From Rheum nobile (lineage: Eukaryota > Streptophyta > Magnoliopsida > Caryophyllales > Polygonaceae), in the NCBI GenBank assembly GCA_027886185.1, contig WOAB01000619.1, forward strand, positions 9,424,001 to 9,488,000: 64,000 nt of DNA, read 5' to 3'. A program made the position numbers and the translations under genes. How positions within the stretch are numbered: position 1 is the stretch's first letter; each line of letters begins with the position of its first letter. The notes beneath the pieces are model-generated. The model made no database searches, was not told the origin of the DNA, and worked only from the letters and a program-made list of their open reading frames with translations. Of the stretch, positions 56,701-64,000 are shown piece after piece.

Positions 56701-58478
56701 ATAACATGTCTATCAAATTGCCAAGGACGACCTAACAAAATATGACAAGCTTGCATAGGAACAATATCACATAAAATTTCATCCTCATAAGTTCCTAGCT
56801 TAAGTGTAATCTTAGCTTGCCTATTCACCTTGAGTTCACCACAATCATTCATCCAATGAAGTCTATAAGGTCTGGGATGCAAAAAAGTAGGGAGTTGCAG
56901 TTTATTAACTAATTCAACACTAGCAATATTACAACAACTACCACCATCAATAATCATGTTGCAAACTTTCCTTTTAACAAGACATCTTGTATGAAACAAA
57001 TTCTCACGCTGATTATCATCACAAGGAGCCTGATTAACATGCAAAGTCCTCCTAACAATCAATGAATCACCATGCTCATATTCAATAAAATCCAAATCAT
57101 CATCATTGGCAGGCTCATTCATATCATGGCTAGCAACTAAATTTTCATGCTCAGTGTCAGACTCAGACTCTAACTCACCCAAATGATTAATCATCAAAAC
57201 ACGAGTATTAGGACAATCCTTCATGTAATGACCCTTTCCTTGACATTTAAAGCAAGTGATATCTCTAGCTCTAGGAGGAGGGTCAGCAGGGTTACCTCGT
57301 GTAACTGCAGGGGCGGGCCGTGTGGGCTGCTGTGGTGCGGTGGAGGTAGAGGGGTGCGCACCACGGGAATTCTGCTCATTGCCGCGAGGCGGACCGGTTG
57401 CTGGGCGGGATCTCTGGTGTCCGGTGCGGCCCTGCTGCTGGTCGGGACGCCAGCTTTGGCGTTGTGGGACCGTGCGGTGTTGTTGGGTATAGCTGGACTT
57501 GAATTGTCTCTCCACTTTAATTTCTTGGTGTAGCAAATCTGTCATGGTAGAATAGGGATACAATTCTATAGTGTCAGCTAAATGAGGATGCAAGATACGT
57601 AGATACCTGGACATAGTGGCCTCTTCATCTTCGACGACGTTGCCGCGTGCCATGGCTATCTGCATATTGTTGTAGACCTCTTCAACACCTAAAGAGCCTT
57701 GCCTCATAGTCTCCAAACGGTTGCGGAGAACTCTATTGTGGTGGTAGGGAACGAAGCGGGCCCTCATCATAGCTCTCATCTGGTTCCATGTGTTGACCGG
57801 AGGGTCCATGGCTTGCCTTCGAGCCTTCACAACAGAATCCCACCAAACCAAAGCATAACCAGTAAATTCAAGAGCAGCGAGTTGTACCTTTTTATGTTCA
57901 GGGAAATTGTGGCAACCCCAAATCTGCTCAATCTTCGTCTCCCATTCAAGGTAGATGTCTGGATCACACTTTCCATCAAAAGCCGGGATCTTCACTTTGA
58001 TCCGTCCAATGCCGTCTTGTTCGGCTTCACGGCGGCGGGGCTGTCCGCGGTCATTCCGGGGGCGGTAAGGACGCCACTCATTACGCTCCTCGCGCTCATA
58101 GTCCTGCATATCATCATCACCCCATAAACTAGAACGTATCGACATAGGAGGGGACTCAGACCTATCACGAGGTGCGGGATGCCGAATCAGGCGTATGCGG
58201 TCGGTGCCAGTGGCTCTCGGTTGGCGACGCTCGTCCATCGCCGCTTGGTAGGCCATGGCTTGGTCGACCAAGGGCTCGGTGGCGGGAAGCGGTGCGCTAT
58301 GCGATGGACCAATGTGTTCCTGTGCAGCCGGGAGTGGGTTGGAGCGGGTCTCCAACAAGTCAAACTTCACAGACAACTGCGCGACTGTAGAAGCCAACTG
58401 TTGTAGCATCGCCTGCATATCGACATGGGAACCATTTGCAGTAACCTGTTCATCACCGGAACCTGTCATGATCACCAC
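53571..58478 (-). CDS. Gag-pol polyprotein, CRM-like chromovirus
   Basis: One 1635-residue frame. Gag core about 160-330. Zinc knuckle CFKCQGKGHYMKDC at 409-422. Aspartic protease motif IIDGGSCCNIAS at 509-520. RT from about 720 with YFDDILIYS at 888-896. RNase H about 1020-1150 with D1037, E1074 and D1099. Integrase zinc finger H1219/H1226/C1256/C1259 and DD35E residues D1288, D1349, E1385. The C-terminal tail has GPFKVLKRVGDNAYVLELP and then EPITRSRLKELRQEL (1591-1605), encoded inside the 3' LTR. No classical chromodomain is visible, and an LTR-encoded basic tail fits the CR motif of CRM elements, which target centromeric chromatin. The RT, RNase H and integrase residues listed look intact. 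Confidence 0.93.
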   Translation of the reverse strand: MVIMTGSGDEQVTANGSHVDMQAMLQQLASTVAQLSVKFDLLETRSNPLPAAQEHIGPSHSAPLPATEPLVDQAMAYQAAMDERRQPRATGTDRIRLIRHPAPRDRSESPPMSIRSSLWGDDDMQDYEREERNEWRPYRPRNDRGQPRRREAEQDGIGRIKVKIPAFDGKCDPDIYLEWETKIEQIWGCHNFPEHKKVQLAALEFTGYALVWWDSVVKARRQAMDPPVNTWNQMRAMMRARFVPYHHNRVLRNRLETMRQGSLGVEEVYNNMQIAMARGNVVEDEEATMSRYLRILHPHLADTIELYPYSTMTDLLHQEIKVERQFKSSYTQQHRTVPQRQSWRPDQQQGRTGHQRSRPATGPPRGNEQNSRGAHPSTSTAPQQPTRPAPAVTRGNPADPPPRARDITCFKCQGKGHYMKDCPNTRVLMINHLGELESESDTEHENLVASHDMNEPANDDDLDFIEYEHGDSLIVRRTLHVNQAPCDDNQRENLFHTRCLVKRKVCNMIIDGGSCCNIASVELVNKLQLPTFLHPRPYRLHWMNDCGELKVNRQAKITLKLGTYEDEILCDIVPMQACHILLGRPWQFDRHVIHDGRTNQHAFEFRGRKVVLKPMTPLQVAEAYDKKREAERKGKSPAEPSTASTRTDLTLASTPSRVLLASSRDHLVDYLPPDVALMSLCQAYTLLGDDDRATLPTAIRTLLAEFLDVFPDEIPPGLPPIRGIEHQIDLIPGATLPNRPAYRMNPTETQEIQNQVQDLLDKGYVRESRSQCAVPVLLVPKKDSTWRMCVDCRAINNITIKYMHPIPRLDDMLDELHGASTFSKIDLRSGYHQIRMKEGDEWKTAFKTKFGLYEWLVMPFGLTNAPSTFMRLMNHVLRTFIGRFVVVYFDDILIYSKSLEAHAEHLREVLSTLRAIQLYGNLKKCDFCTDRVVFLRFVVGAHGLQVDQEKVQAIRDWPTPRNLGDVRSFHGLAGFYRRFVRDFSTIAAPLTEITKKNTPFRWGEAQEKAFQTLKDRLTHAPLLVLPDFTRPFEVECDASGIGIGGVLMQEGKPIAFFSEKLKGACLNYSTYDRELYALFRVLKTWQHYLWPREFVLKTDHESLKHFRSQDKLDRRHGRWMEFIETFPYVIKYKKGKDNVVADALSRRHTLLTTLDARVLGFVYIKELYDMDADFGVIYTHCVEKGSFDKFFLFDGFLFRVDKVCIPVCSLRLLLVDESHRGGLMGHFGRDKTYNMLHTHFYWPHMLRDVENFIKRCVECLQAKSKAKPHGLYTPLPIPCFPWVDISMDFIVGLPRTKKGRDSIFVVVDRFSKMAHFIACHKTDDARNVADLFFREIVRLHGVPRTIVSDRDVKFLSYFWKTLWGKLDTKLLFSTASHPHTDGQTEVTNRTLGTILRAVIKSNMKSWEEALPHVEFAYNRTIHSSTNMSPFECVYGLNPLTPLDLKPLSLPERADFDADRQVEFMKELHERTKARLEATAAKNAARANHGWRQVLFEPGDLVWLHLRKERFPEQRKSKLSPRGDGPFKVLKRVGDNAYVLELPDDYGVSPIFNVGDLTPYAVADVDDSRTSPFQEGENDEESSPPLVPTFDEPITRSRLKELRQELETFMAHDVSHDEDDKSKVKALTLLVNITYV
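53749..53762 (-). other. Polypurine tract of the CRM-like element
   Basis: Minus-strand CAAGAAGGGGAGAA directly precedes the TGATGAGG start of the 3' LTR. It lies inside the gag-pol coding frame. Confidence 0.75.
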
Positions 58479-59941
58479 TTAGACGAACACAGAAAGACGT
58501 TAAGGTTAGGAAAACCAAAAAAAAACTCTCAAGTGTTTGCACTCGGTGATTGTACAACCTGCGAAGTTAGGCTCGTAAATGACAAGTTCTCTATGTGCTC
58601 AAGATACGCAGCAAATCAAGGTCAAGCAGAGATGTAGTAGACAAGACAAGTAGATGTACGACGAAAAATGACTCAAACAAAAGCGAGACTAGAGAACGAC
58701 TCAACAAGGAAAGCGACACAACTATAGTCACAAGAATGAAATGCAACTAAAGATGGGGCTATATATGTGTTTCGAACTCAAGAAATGCGAATTGAAAGTC
58801 AGAAAGACGTACCTTTGTCGACTCGGAACGAAGCCAATTGGAGCCGAGAGTGACCCGAGGGAACGGAAGGGAGAAGGGGTTTAGGCAAGAGGGGGGTAGT
58901 GCTCGACTGAGGGCAACCCGGGGTGGGACTCGGTCGGGTTGGGGTCGGATAGGGTGGACTGAGAACAACCCGGGGTGGGACCCGGTCGGATTGGGGTCGG
59001 GTGGGGCTGACTGAGCGCAACCCGGTGGGGACCCGGTCGGGTTGTGGCCGGGTCGGGGGGGCTGTGCGCGAAAGCGTGGACGCGGGGCTGGGCTGTGGAC
59101 GCGGGGCGGAGGGAGGTGGACGCGGGGCGAGGTGCTGGACGCGGGGCTTCCGCAGGACCGGTCGGAGAAGACGACTGTGGTGGTGGGTCGCCGTCGAGAT
59201 GAGCGACGGGGTTGGCGGGGAGATGGAGACCGGCGAGGTGGCGATGAGAGGAAGCTTGGGCATCGGCCTGCGATGAGAGACCGGCGGGAACAAGGGCGAG
59301 GGCGAGGCGTGCGAGCCGGCGGCGCCGAGAGGGAGGGGAGGGCGGCCGTGTACTGTTGCGGCGGCAAACAGGTCCGAAAAAAAAAACTTCTGAAACGCTT
59401 TTTTTTTTTTTTTTTGAATTTCGAAAAAAAAAAATTTTCTGAAAAATTCTCAAAATCCCAAATGCCTTTTCCTCTTTTTTTTTGAATTTCGATAATGCTT
59501 TTTTTTTTTTGATATAATTTTCTTTTAGGCAACTTGTTTTTCCTGGGATATTACACCATAAAGATAAAATAAAATCTCTAGAAAATCAAGCAAGTATCTT
59601 GAAGGTTACCAAAATTGAACAACCGGATCTCTGGTGCGCACGAACCTGGACGCCGTCGTGTCTTGCTCGCCAAGCTAGGGTTCGAACAACAATGGTGGAA
59701 GGGGGGGGGGGCGAATTTTTTTGGGTGATTTTTGGACGGTTTTGGTATGTTTTTGTGGATCCTCGTAGTCACAATCAACCGCAACGAACTCTTTTCCAAG
59801 ACAAACAAGAGCAAACAATCAGTCAGACTAATAATTCACTAATGTGACTCAAACAAAGAAATTCAATTGACGATTGAAAACAGGAAGATCCAATTTTTGA
59901 TGATGAATCTGGAACCGTCAAAGGCGATCCGAAGCCGCAAA
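58479..59941 (-). other. 5' leader of the CRM-like element with GC-rich block
   Basis: About 1.5 kb between primer site and gag start. It holds a GC-rich block (58850-59350) with three imperfect 54-bp repeats around GACCCGGTCGGATTGGGGTC (58910-59070), then poly-A/T runs (59390-59520). Open frames here (58759-59532 and shadows) are Pro/Arg-rich low-complexity and unlikely to be genes. The GC-rich block differs sharply from the rest of the element and may be captured DNA. Confidence 0.5.
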
Positions 59942-59953
59942 GCTCTGATACCA
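59942..59953 (-). other. Primer-binding site for initiator Met tRNA
   Basis: Minus-strand TGGTATCAGAGC lies 2 bp from the inner edge of the 5' LTR. Confidence 0.92.
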
Positions 59954-59955
59954 AT

Positions 59956-60688
59956 TGATACGGGGTTAGCCGTGTAGAAGATGGATCTAGGCAACGGATC
60001 TCAAAACAAAAGAAAACACAAGATTAGAACAATGGCGAAAGTGAAACTAATGGAAAGGATAATAGATAGAACCAATAGAAACGACGAGAAAACCCGCTTG
60101 CTTGATAGCAAGGAACCTTGTCGAACGATCTACCAACTCGATCTCTACAACGCCACACAACCAAGAATCGCTGACGAACTTGGAGCACGGAGAGGATTGC
60201 TTATGAAGTACGAAATCACCAACTCCAGAGGGACTTGACAAAGACGAAAACAACTAAGCAGGAAAGAACAATCGATTGAGACTCTCACGGGGAGCCGAGT
60301 TTTCAAAGCAAAAACCAAGCTCTGTTTTCGTGTTTTAACAATATGAGAAATCTGACTAATGAAGAAAACAAGGGCGCCTTAAATACCTAAGAGGTGGCCG
60401 GCCCTAGCTTCCTAAAATGGGCTACAATTGTTCCAAAAATACCCGAAAATAGAAAGCTGAAAATAAATAAATAATAATCCTAAAAATATCCAATGTAGAA
60501 ATTAATAAGATTAAACATATGTAACGTTGACCAATAAAGTCAACGCCTTGACTTTGGACTTGTCCTCTTCGTCATGTGATACATCATGTGCCATAAACGT
60601 CTCCAGCTCTTGACGTAGTTCCTTCAATCTTGACCTAGTAATCGGTCCATCAAAGGTTGGAACTAATGGCGGGGATGATTCCTCATCA
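59956..60688 (-). mobile_element. 5' LTR of the CRM-like element
   Basis: 733 bp, same ends as the 3' LTR, followed by the TSD CAAGT at 60689-60693. Confidence 0.95.
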
Positions 60689-60719
60689 CAAGTCTTTTTT
60701 ATTTATTTAGAAAATAAAA

Positions 60720-60895
60720 ATAATACGATATTTTTGTACGCTAGAATACAGCGTATAAAAAAATACGTATTCGTATTATTTTTGTAATTTTTGTACTTTT
60801 TGATCATTTTTTAATGTGTACGCAGTGAATTGGCGTACACCAATTCATTGCGTACAGAATGTCGTGCGCATAGGAGAAAAATGTCGGATATATAG
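60720..60895 (-). repeat. Right TIR of the large MULE (outer part)
   Basis: In reverse complement it contains GCACGACATTCTGTACGC and TACGCTGTATTCTAGCGTAC, matching the left TIR. Its inner part continues beyond the gypsy insertion at 52987-53015 (GTACGCCATATTCTGGC). Confidence 0.8.
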
Positions 60896-60985
60896 CAGGC
60901 TCGTTTTTTATCTTTTAGAAGGAAGAAGTTCTTTATACATTGTTTGCAAACTTCGTCTATCATGTTTGCCAACTAGGCAACTTAC

Positions 60986-61240
60986 CAAGTCATCATGGCA
61001 AGATTTCAAGAGAGCTAAGCCAGCTCTGAAGACAATTTTAATGCCCTGCACACAAAAAATGGAGACAAAACATCGGTTTAAGAACATGATTTTGATCAAA
61101 AGTACGCGAGTGAGGTGACCGGTGAGCAACATTCACTAACCTCGTAGAGAAATACATCCCAGATTCGAAGAGCCAATCTCGCCTCCGTAGGTTTATGAAC
61201 CATTGGCTAGCATAAATGCTAGGTTTATCGCCTCCGTAGA
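60986..61240 (-). pseudogene. TBC/RabGAP domain gene fragment
   Basis: Two exon-like pieces on the minus strand: up to 61141 with ASQWFI and, after a frameshift, LALRIWDVFLYE before a GTTAGTG donor; then 61045-60986 with GIKIVFRAGLALLKSCHDDL between a GTGCAG acceptor and a GTAAGT donor. This is the C-terminal half of the TBC domain, which activates GTP hydrolysis by Rab proteins. The frameshift and lack of further exons mark it as a relic just outside the large MULE. Confidence 0.7.
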
Positions 61241-61388
61241 CAGATGTTCGTTTCCTTGGTGCTAATTGATATTAGAAGTTGAAAATCTCAACAGATAAGC
61301 TCACATGACCTCCTTCCCATCAAAGGATCAAGCAGACAAGCATGTCTAGTAAACAAAAAGAAAATACACCAACACTGATATTAATTCA

Positions 61389-62205
61389 TGTTGAGTTATG
61401 TAATTCCCTAAGTCATATGTATTTAGGCTTTGCATTCTCTTTCTTAGACTATAGCTAGCACATGTTAGGTCTCACCTCTCCTAGTAGCCTCGTCCCTGGT
61501 GCAGGTTGGCATGGAGCCATAACTTGAGCCCTTGTGCCGGATGGTGGCTCGGAGAGGTGTAGGCCAATGGGCCCATGATGGTTGACTGAGGCCCTGATCC
61601 GAGTCCTCACTTACAGCTGCTTATGGACTTGTATTCTATTACTTGGGCTTTCCTTGTTGGGCTCGTCCTTGCCAGCTTCTGTGTGGCCCAAATCTCCTTT
61701 GTAAGTCTTACCGTTGCACTTCTGTACTTCCTGAGTGATTTGGCCTTGGAGTATATATGCAGCTAAGGAACCCTAAAGGAGATTAAGACTTTCACTGTTC
61801 CGCCGCTCTCCATCTTCTTCTCCAAAAGCTCTGCTAGGGTTTCACCCTATCTGATCTTCCATGGCGATTCCGATGGAGGCTTGAGTGAAGGATCTCGGAG
61901 CGACCTTATCGGAGAACGTACTGGCAGCCTTCAAGCCGAGCTTGAGCTTAGGGTTGCAGAAAGAGGGAGTGTCCTTTTCAGTTGTTCTCTGTTGTGTTTT
62001 TGTGCTTAGCTTAAGTTTAAGAACTCGATTGCCCTTTTGTATCTTTGTTACTTAGTGGATTGGACCATCATCTTGAGGTCCTGAGGAGTAGGCTTGTCCG
62101 AACCTCGTAAAATTCTCGTATTCTTGCTTGCTTTCGTTTTGCTGATCTGTGCATGCTTTCTATTACATTTGTTAGCTGCCTTCGATCCAAATAAAAGTCG
62201 TTTCA
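61389..62205 (+). mobile_element. Solo LTR, probably copia-type
   Basis: Ends TGTTGAGTTATG and AAGTCGTTTCA with TSD ATTCA at 61384-61388 and 62206-62210. 817 bp, with a TATA-like GTATATATGC near 61751. No primer site or internal region. Superfamily judged from the TGTTG start and size only. Confidence 0.7.
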
Positions 62206-62210
62206 ATTCA

Positions 62211-62588
62211 GATGTGATAAACTTGTTTTTTAATAATGATTATGAATAGTTTTAAGCCAATCGAAAGTTATAAATACGTTTAAAGCAACAATCAAAATTT
62301 GATGATGACTTTAGATAATAAAGTTAGTAGAAGGATAATCTATGACAGAGAACGTGACGACTTTCATGATTGCCTCTAAGAATGGTAATCCTATAGGAAG
62401 ATAAGTAATACCATGTTAATTCTAGATGAATAAGGACAACATCCACCTTAAGTGAGCATGTTCTACTATGAGCCAAAATATGTGTTCTATTATTCCTATA
62501 AAAAAATATACAGATTGACGAAATGAGACACTAGTGACTAAGGAAGCCAATTAATTAAGTTGACTAACTATATCTCTTTGCACAGATG
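62211..62588. other. Unassigned spacer between two solo LTRs
   Basis: AT-rich with no coding signal on either strand. Confidence 0.5.
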
Positions 62589-62593
62589 TATGA

Positions 62594-63238
62594 TGTTTTG
62601 GGGCGAAAAGACCTAACGAATCCAAATTGCCTTAAGGAGAACAACTAGACAATTTGTTAGACAAATTATATCTAAATAATCCAAATCAACTAATCAATCA
62701 AGAGAATGAGAGTAAATGAATATAATATAAACTTATCTCTCTTGAATGAGAGGCGAATCAAATACAGAAATTAAGCCGTCGGTCGCTTTAATATTGGAGT
62801 AACGGACTGAGTACAAGAATGATCTCGTATGCGAGTAGAACAACAGTAGAACAATGATAGAAAACTGCTTAAATTGAGTAATAATGAGCATGTGTGGTTG
62901 TGTGTCGTTACAAAATTGATCCGGGTCTTACAAGAGAGTTTTCTCTACAATTTATACTACTTCTAGTCTTCAATCGGTTGGCAGATCCGCCGGGATTCAT
63001 GGAAGTTGTTGTAGGTCGGTTGAGATTTGTCCGAGATCTGCGGGAGACGTTCAGATGTGTACTGGTTGCTCCGAAATCCACGAAGGTCGTCGCTTCGACT
63101 ACTGGTCGCCCGAAATCTCTGGAGGCTCAGTTGACCGGACCGAGATTTCTGGGGGTTGTTGCTGACCAGATCTTCTAGAAGGCAGCTTTGGGCTGATCTA
63201 GTGGGCCGTTCTGATGGGCTGAAAATCGAGGCCCAACA
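62594..63238 (-). mobile_element. Solo LTR, probably copia-type
   Basis: On the minus strand it starts TGTTGGGCCTCG and ends GCCCCAAAACA, 645 bp, with TSD TATGA at 62589-62593 and 63239-63243. No internal region. Orientation inferred from the TGTTGGGCC start common in copia LTRs. Confidence 0.7.
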
Positions 63239-63243
63239 TATGA

Positions 63244-64000
63244 CTACAGGAAGTGTGTGTAACCTTCCGGCTTCCACCACATAAAATACATTTCTCTGGA
63301 AATATATGATGAACTATATATATTCCGGCCAAATACTGATCATACTTAAATATATTATGACTGCACGAAGGAAAACGACGTACATCAAGTACTCACTGTA
63401 ATAGTTTCAACTGAATAATATCCTTGATCAACAGCTAGACTCACCCATGAATAAGTAATTTGTATCCAGACACGAAAAAAATGTCGGAGTTAGAAACTAA
63501 TAATTTGGAAAATGAGACCTGTAATATGCCCCCAGGTAAAAGAACATATACTCTAATGCAAAACAAATAACCTTGCCACCAACAATGTAAAAGTGTGAGG
63601 TAAATGCGTGGAATATCTACCCCTTTTCTAGTAGTGAAATATCGATACGATTGAGTTGCCAACTACCCAAACAGGGAGAAAATAGGACCATAATGATTAT
63701 AATTGGAGTGTCCAATCAGAGATCACGTAAGACAGAGAATACAAATTGTTGCATGTACTCCGATAAAGTGCAAGAACAAGGAGTCACCTTTAACTTAAAT
63801 ATTCAAAGATACGCCCTAATAGTGCAAAACATTTTCTCAACTGGCCTTTGACAACATGCAGCCAACAATGGCAGCTACAGAAGAACTATATGCTCCACTT
63901 CTTCTCAGGTAATCCCACAGCCAGCATATATGCAGGTCCAAATGCGATCTCTTCCTCAGGCTCGTGATAATTGATCTAAATCAAAAGCACCTTTATTGAG
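63244..64000. other. Unassigned sequence at the right edge
   Basis: No domain or repeat recognised. Short frames (63441-63662, 63651-63851) show no family likeness. It may be intronic or intergenic DNA of a gene outside the window. Confidence 0.4.

Larger units (their letters stand above)
53016..60688 (-). mobile_element. Complete CRM-like gypsy retrotransposon
   Basis: Two 733-bp LTRs, a perfect 5-bp TSD CAAGT (53011-53015 and 60689-60693), primer site, polypurine tract and an uninterrupted gag-pol frame make a full 7673-bp element on the minus strand. A hand comparison of the LTRs gives 10 substitutions and no indel in 733 bp, so it is young. It inserted in the right TIR of the large MULE, near the 5' end of the PMD gene. 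All parts needed for mobility appear present. Confidence 0.95.
42753..60895. mobile_element. Large multi-gene MULE (transposase-OTU, GRF finger, PMD)
   Basis: TIRs of about 250 bp share CGCACGACATTCTGTACGC and other GCGTAC units. The outer ends are ACTATATACACGAC (left) and CTATATATCCGAC (right, reversed), with an imperfect 9-bp TSD AAGGCTCAT/CAGGCTCGT (42744-42752, 60896-60904). Without the nested 7.7-kb gypsy element it is about 10.5 kb. The left TIR drives a transposase gene and the right TIR a PMD gene on the opposite strand. The two converge on a region with a GRF-finger ORF and tandem arrays. The layout parallels MuDR. The transposase frame looks intact, so this copy may have been autonomous until recently. 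Confidence 0.85.

Noticed and set aside
58759..59532. 257-codon Pro/Arg-rich frame in the leader of the CRM-like element
   Set aside because: Low-complexity GC-rich sequence, open in several overlapping frames, with no family match that I can see.

Overview
This window is transposon-rich nuclear DNA of a flowering plant, probably a eudicot. Supporting signs are plant gene fragments (arogenate dehydratase, AVT1-type transporter, HMA5-type copper ATPase, theta GST, POL-like PP2C, ARF, LURP-one-related, TBC), initiator-Met tRNA primer sites, plant-type splice signals and AT-rich spacers. The species cannot be named from the sequence. I see no intact host gene. Almost everything is nested mobile DNA, and many borders could be fixed from target-site duplications (TSDs).

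1-8186: an old gypsy-type element on the minus strand (LTR, primer site, an extra acidic ORF, gag) that runs off the left edge. It is interrupted by a related 2.9-kb solo LTR (TSD CTTTC). 8187-10700: a broken MuDR-type MULE fragment. 10720-11739: a partial Tat/Athila-type LTR. 11740-24650: a degenerate Helitron (HUH Rep plus Pif1-like helicase) split by a 9.1-kb gag-only gypsy element (11984-21106, TSD GGCAT). 25150-26232: a poly-A-tailed sequence.

26593-40160: a cluster of gene-fragment-carrying MULEs. The first (26593-31020) holds PP2C and ARF pieces, an inverted TRIM-like LTR pair and a 90-bp tandem array, and ends 48 bp before a decayed LURP-one-related gene. The second (32095-33854) and third (33898-40160) each have a perfect 10-bp flanking repeat. 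The third is a Pack-MULE with pieces of at least four unrelated genes, a nested solo LTR, a long foldback array and a tRNA-like sequence.

42753-60895: the most interesting unit, a large MULE of about 10.5 kb without its nested insertion. From the left terminal inverted repeat (TIR) runs a five-exon, apparently uninterrupted 935-codon gene: MULE transposase fused to a C-terminal OTU-type cysteine protease. From the right TIR, convergently, runs a six-exon plant mobile domain (PMD) gene of 786 codons with one nonsense codon. Between them lie a broken GRF zinc-finger ORF and two tandem arrays. The layout copies maize MuDR (mudrA and mudrB convergent), with PMD in the mudrB position. A young CRM-like gypsy element (53016-60688, TSD CAAGT, LTRs differing at 10 of 733 positions by hand count, one intact 1635-aa gag-pol ORF) sits inside the right TIR.

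60896-64000: a TBC/RabGAP gene fragment and two copia-like solo LTRs with perfect TSDs, then unassigned sequence.
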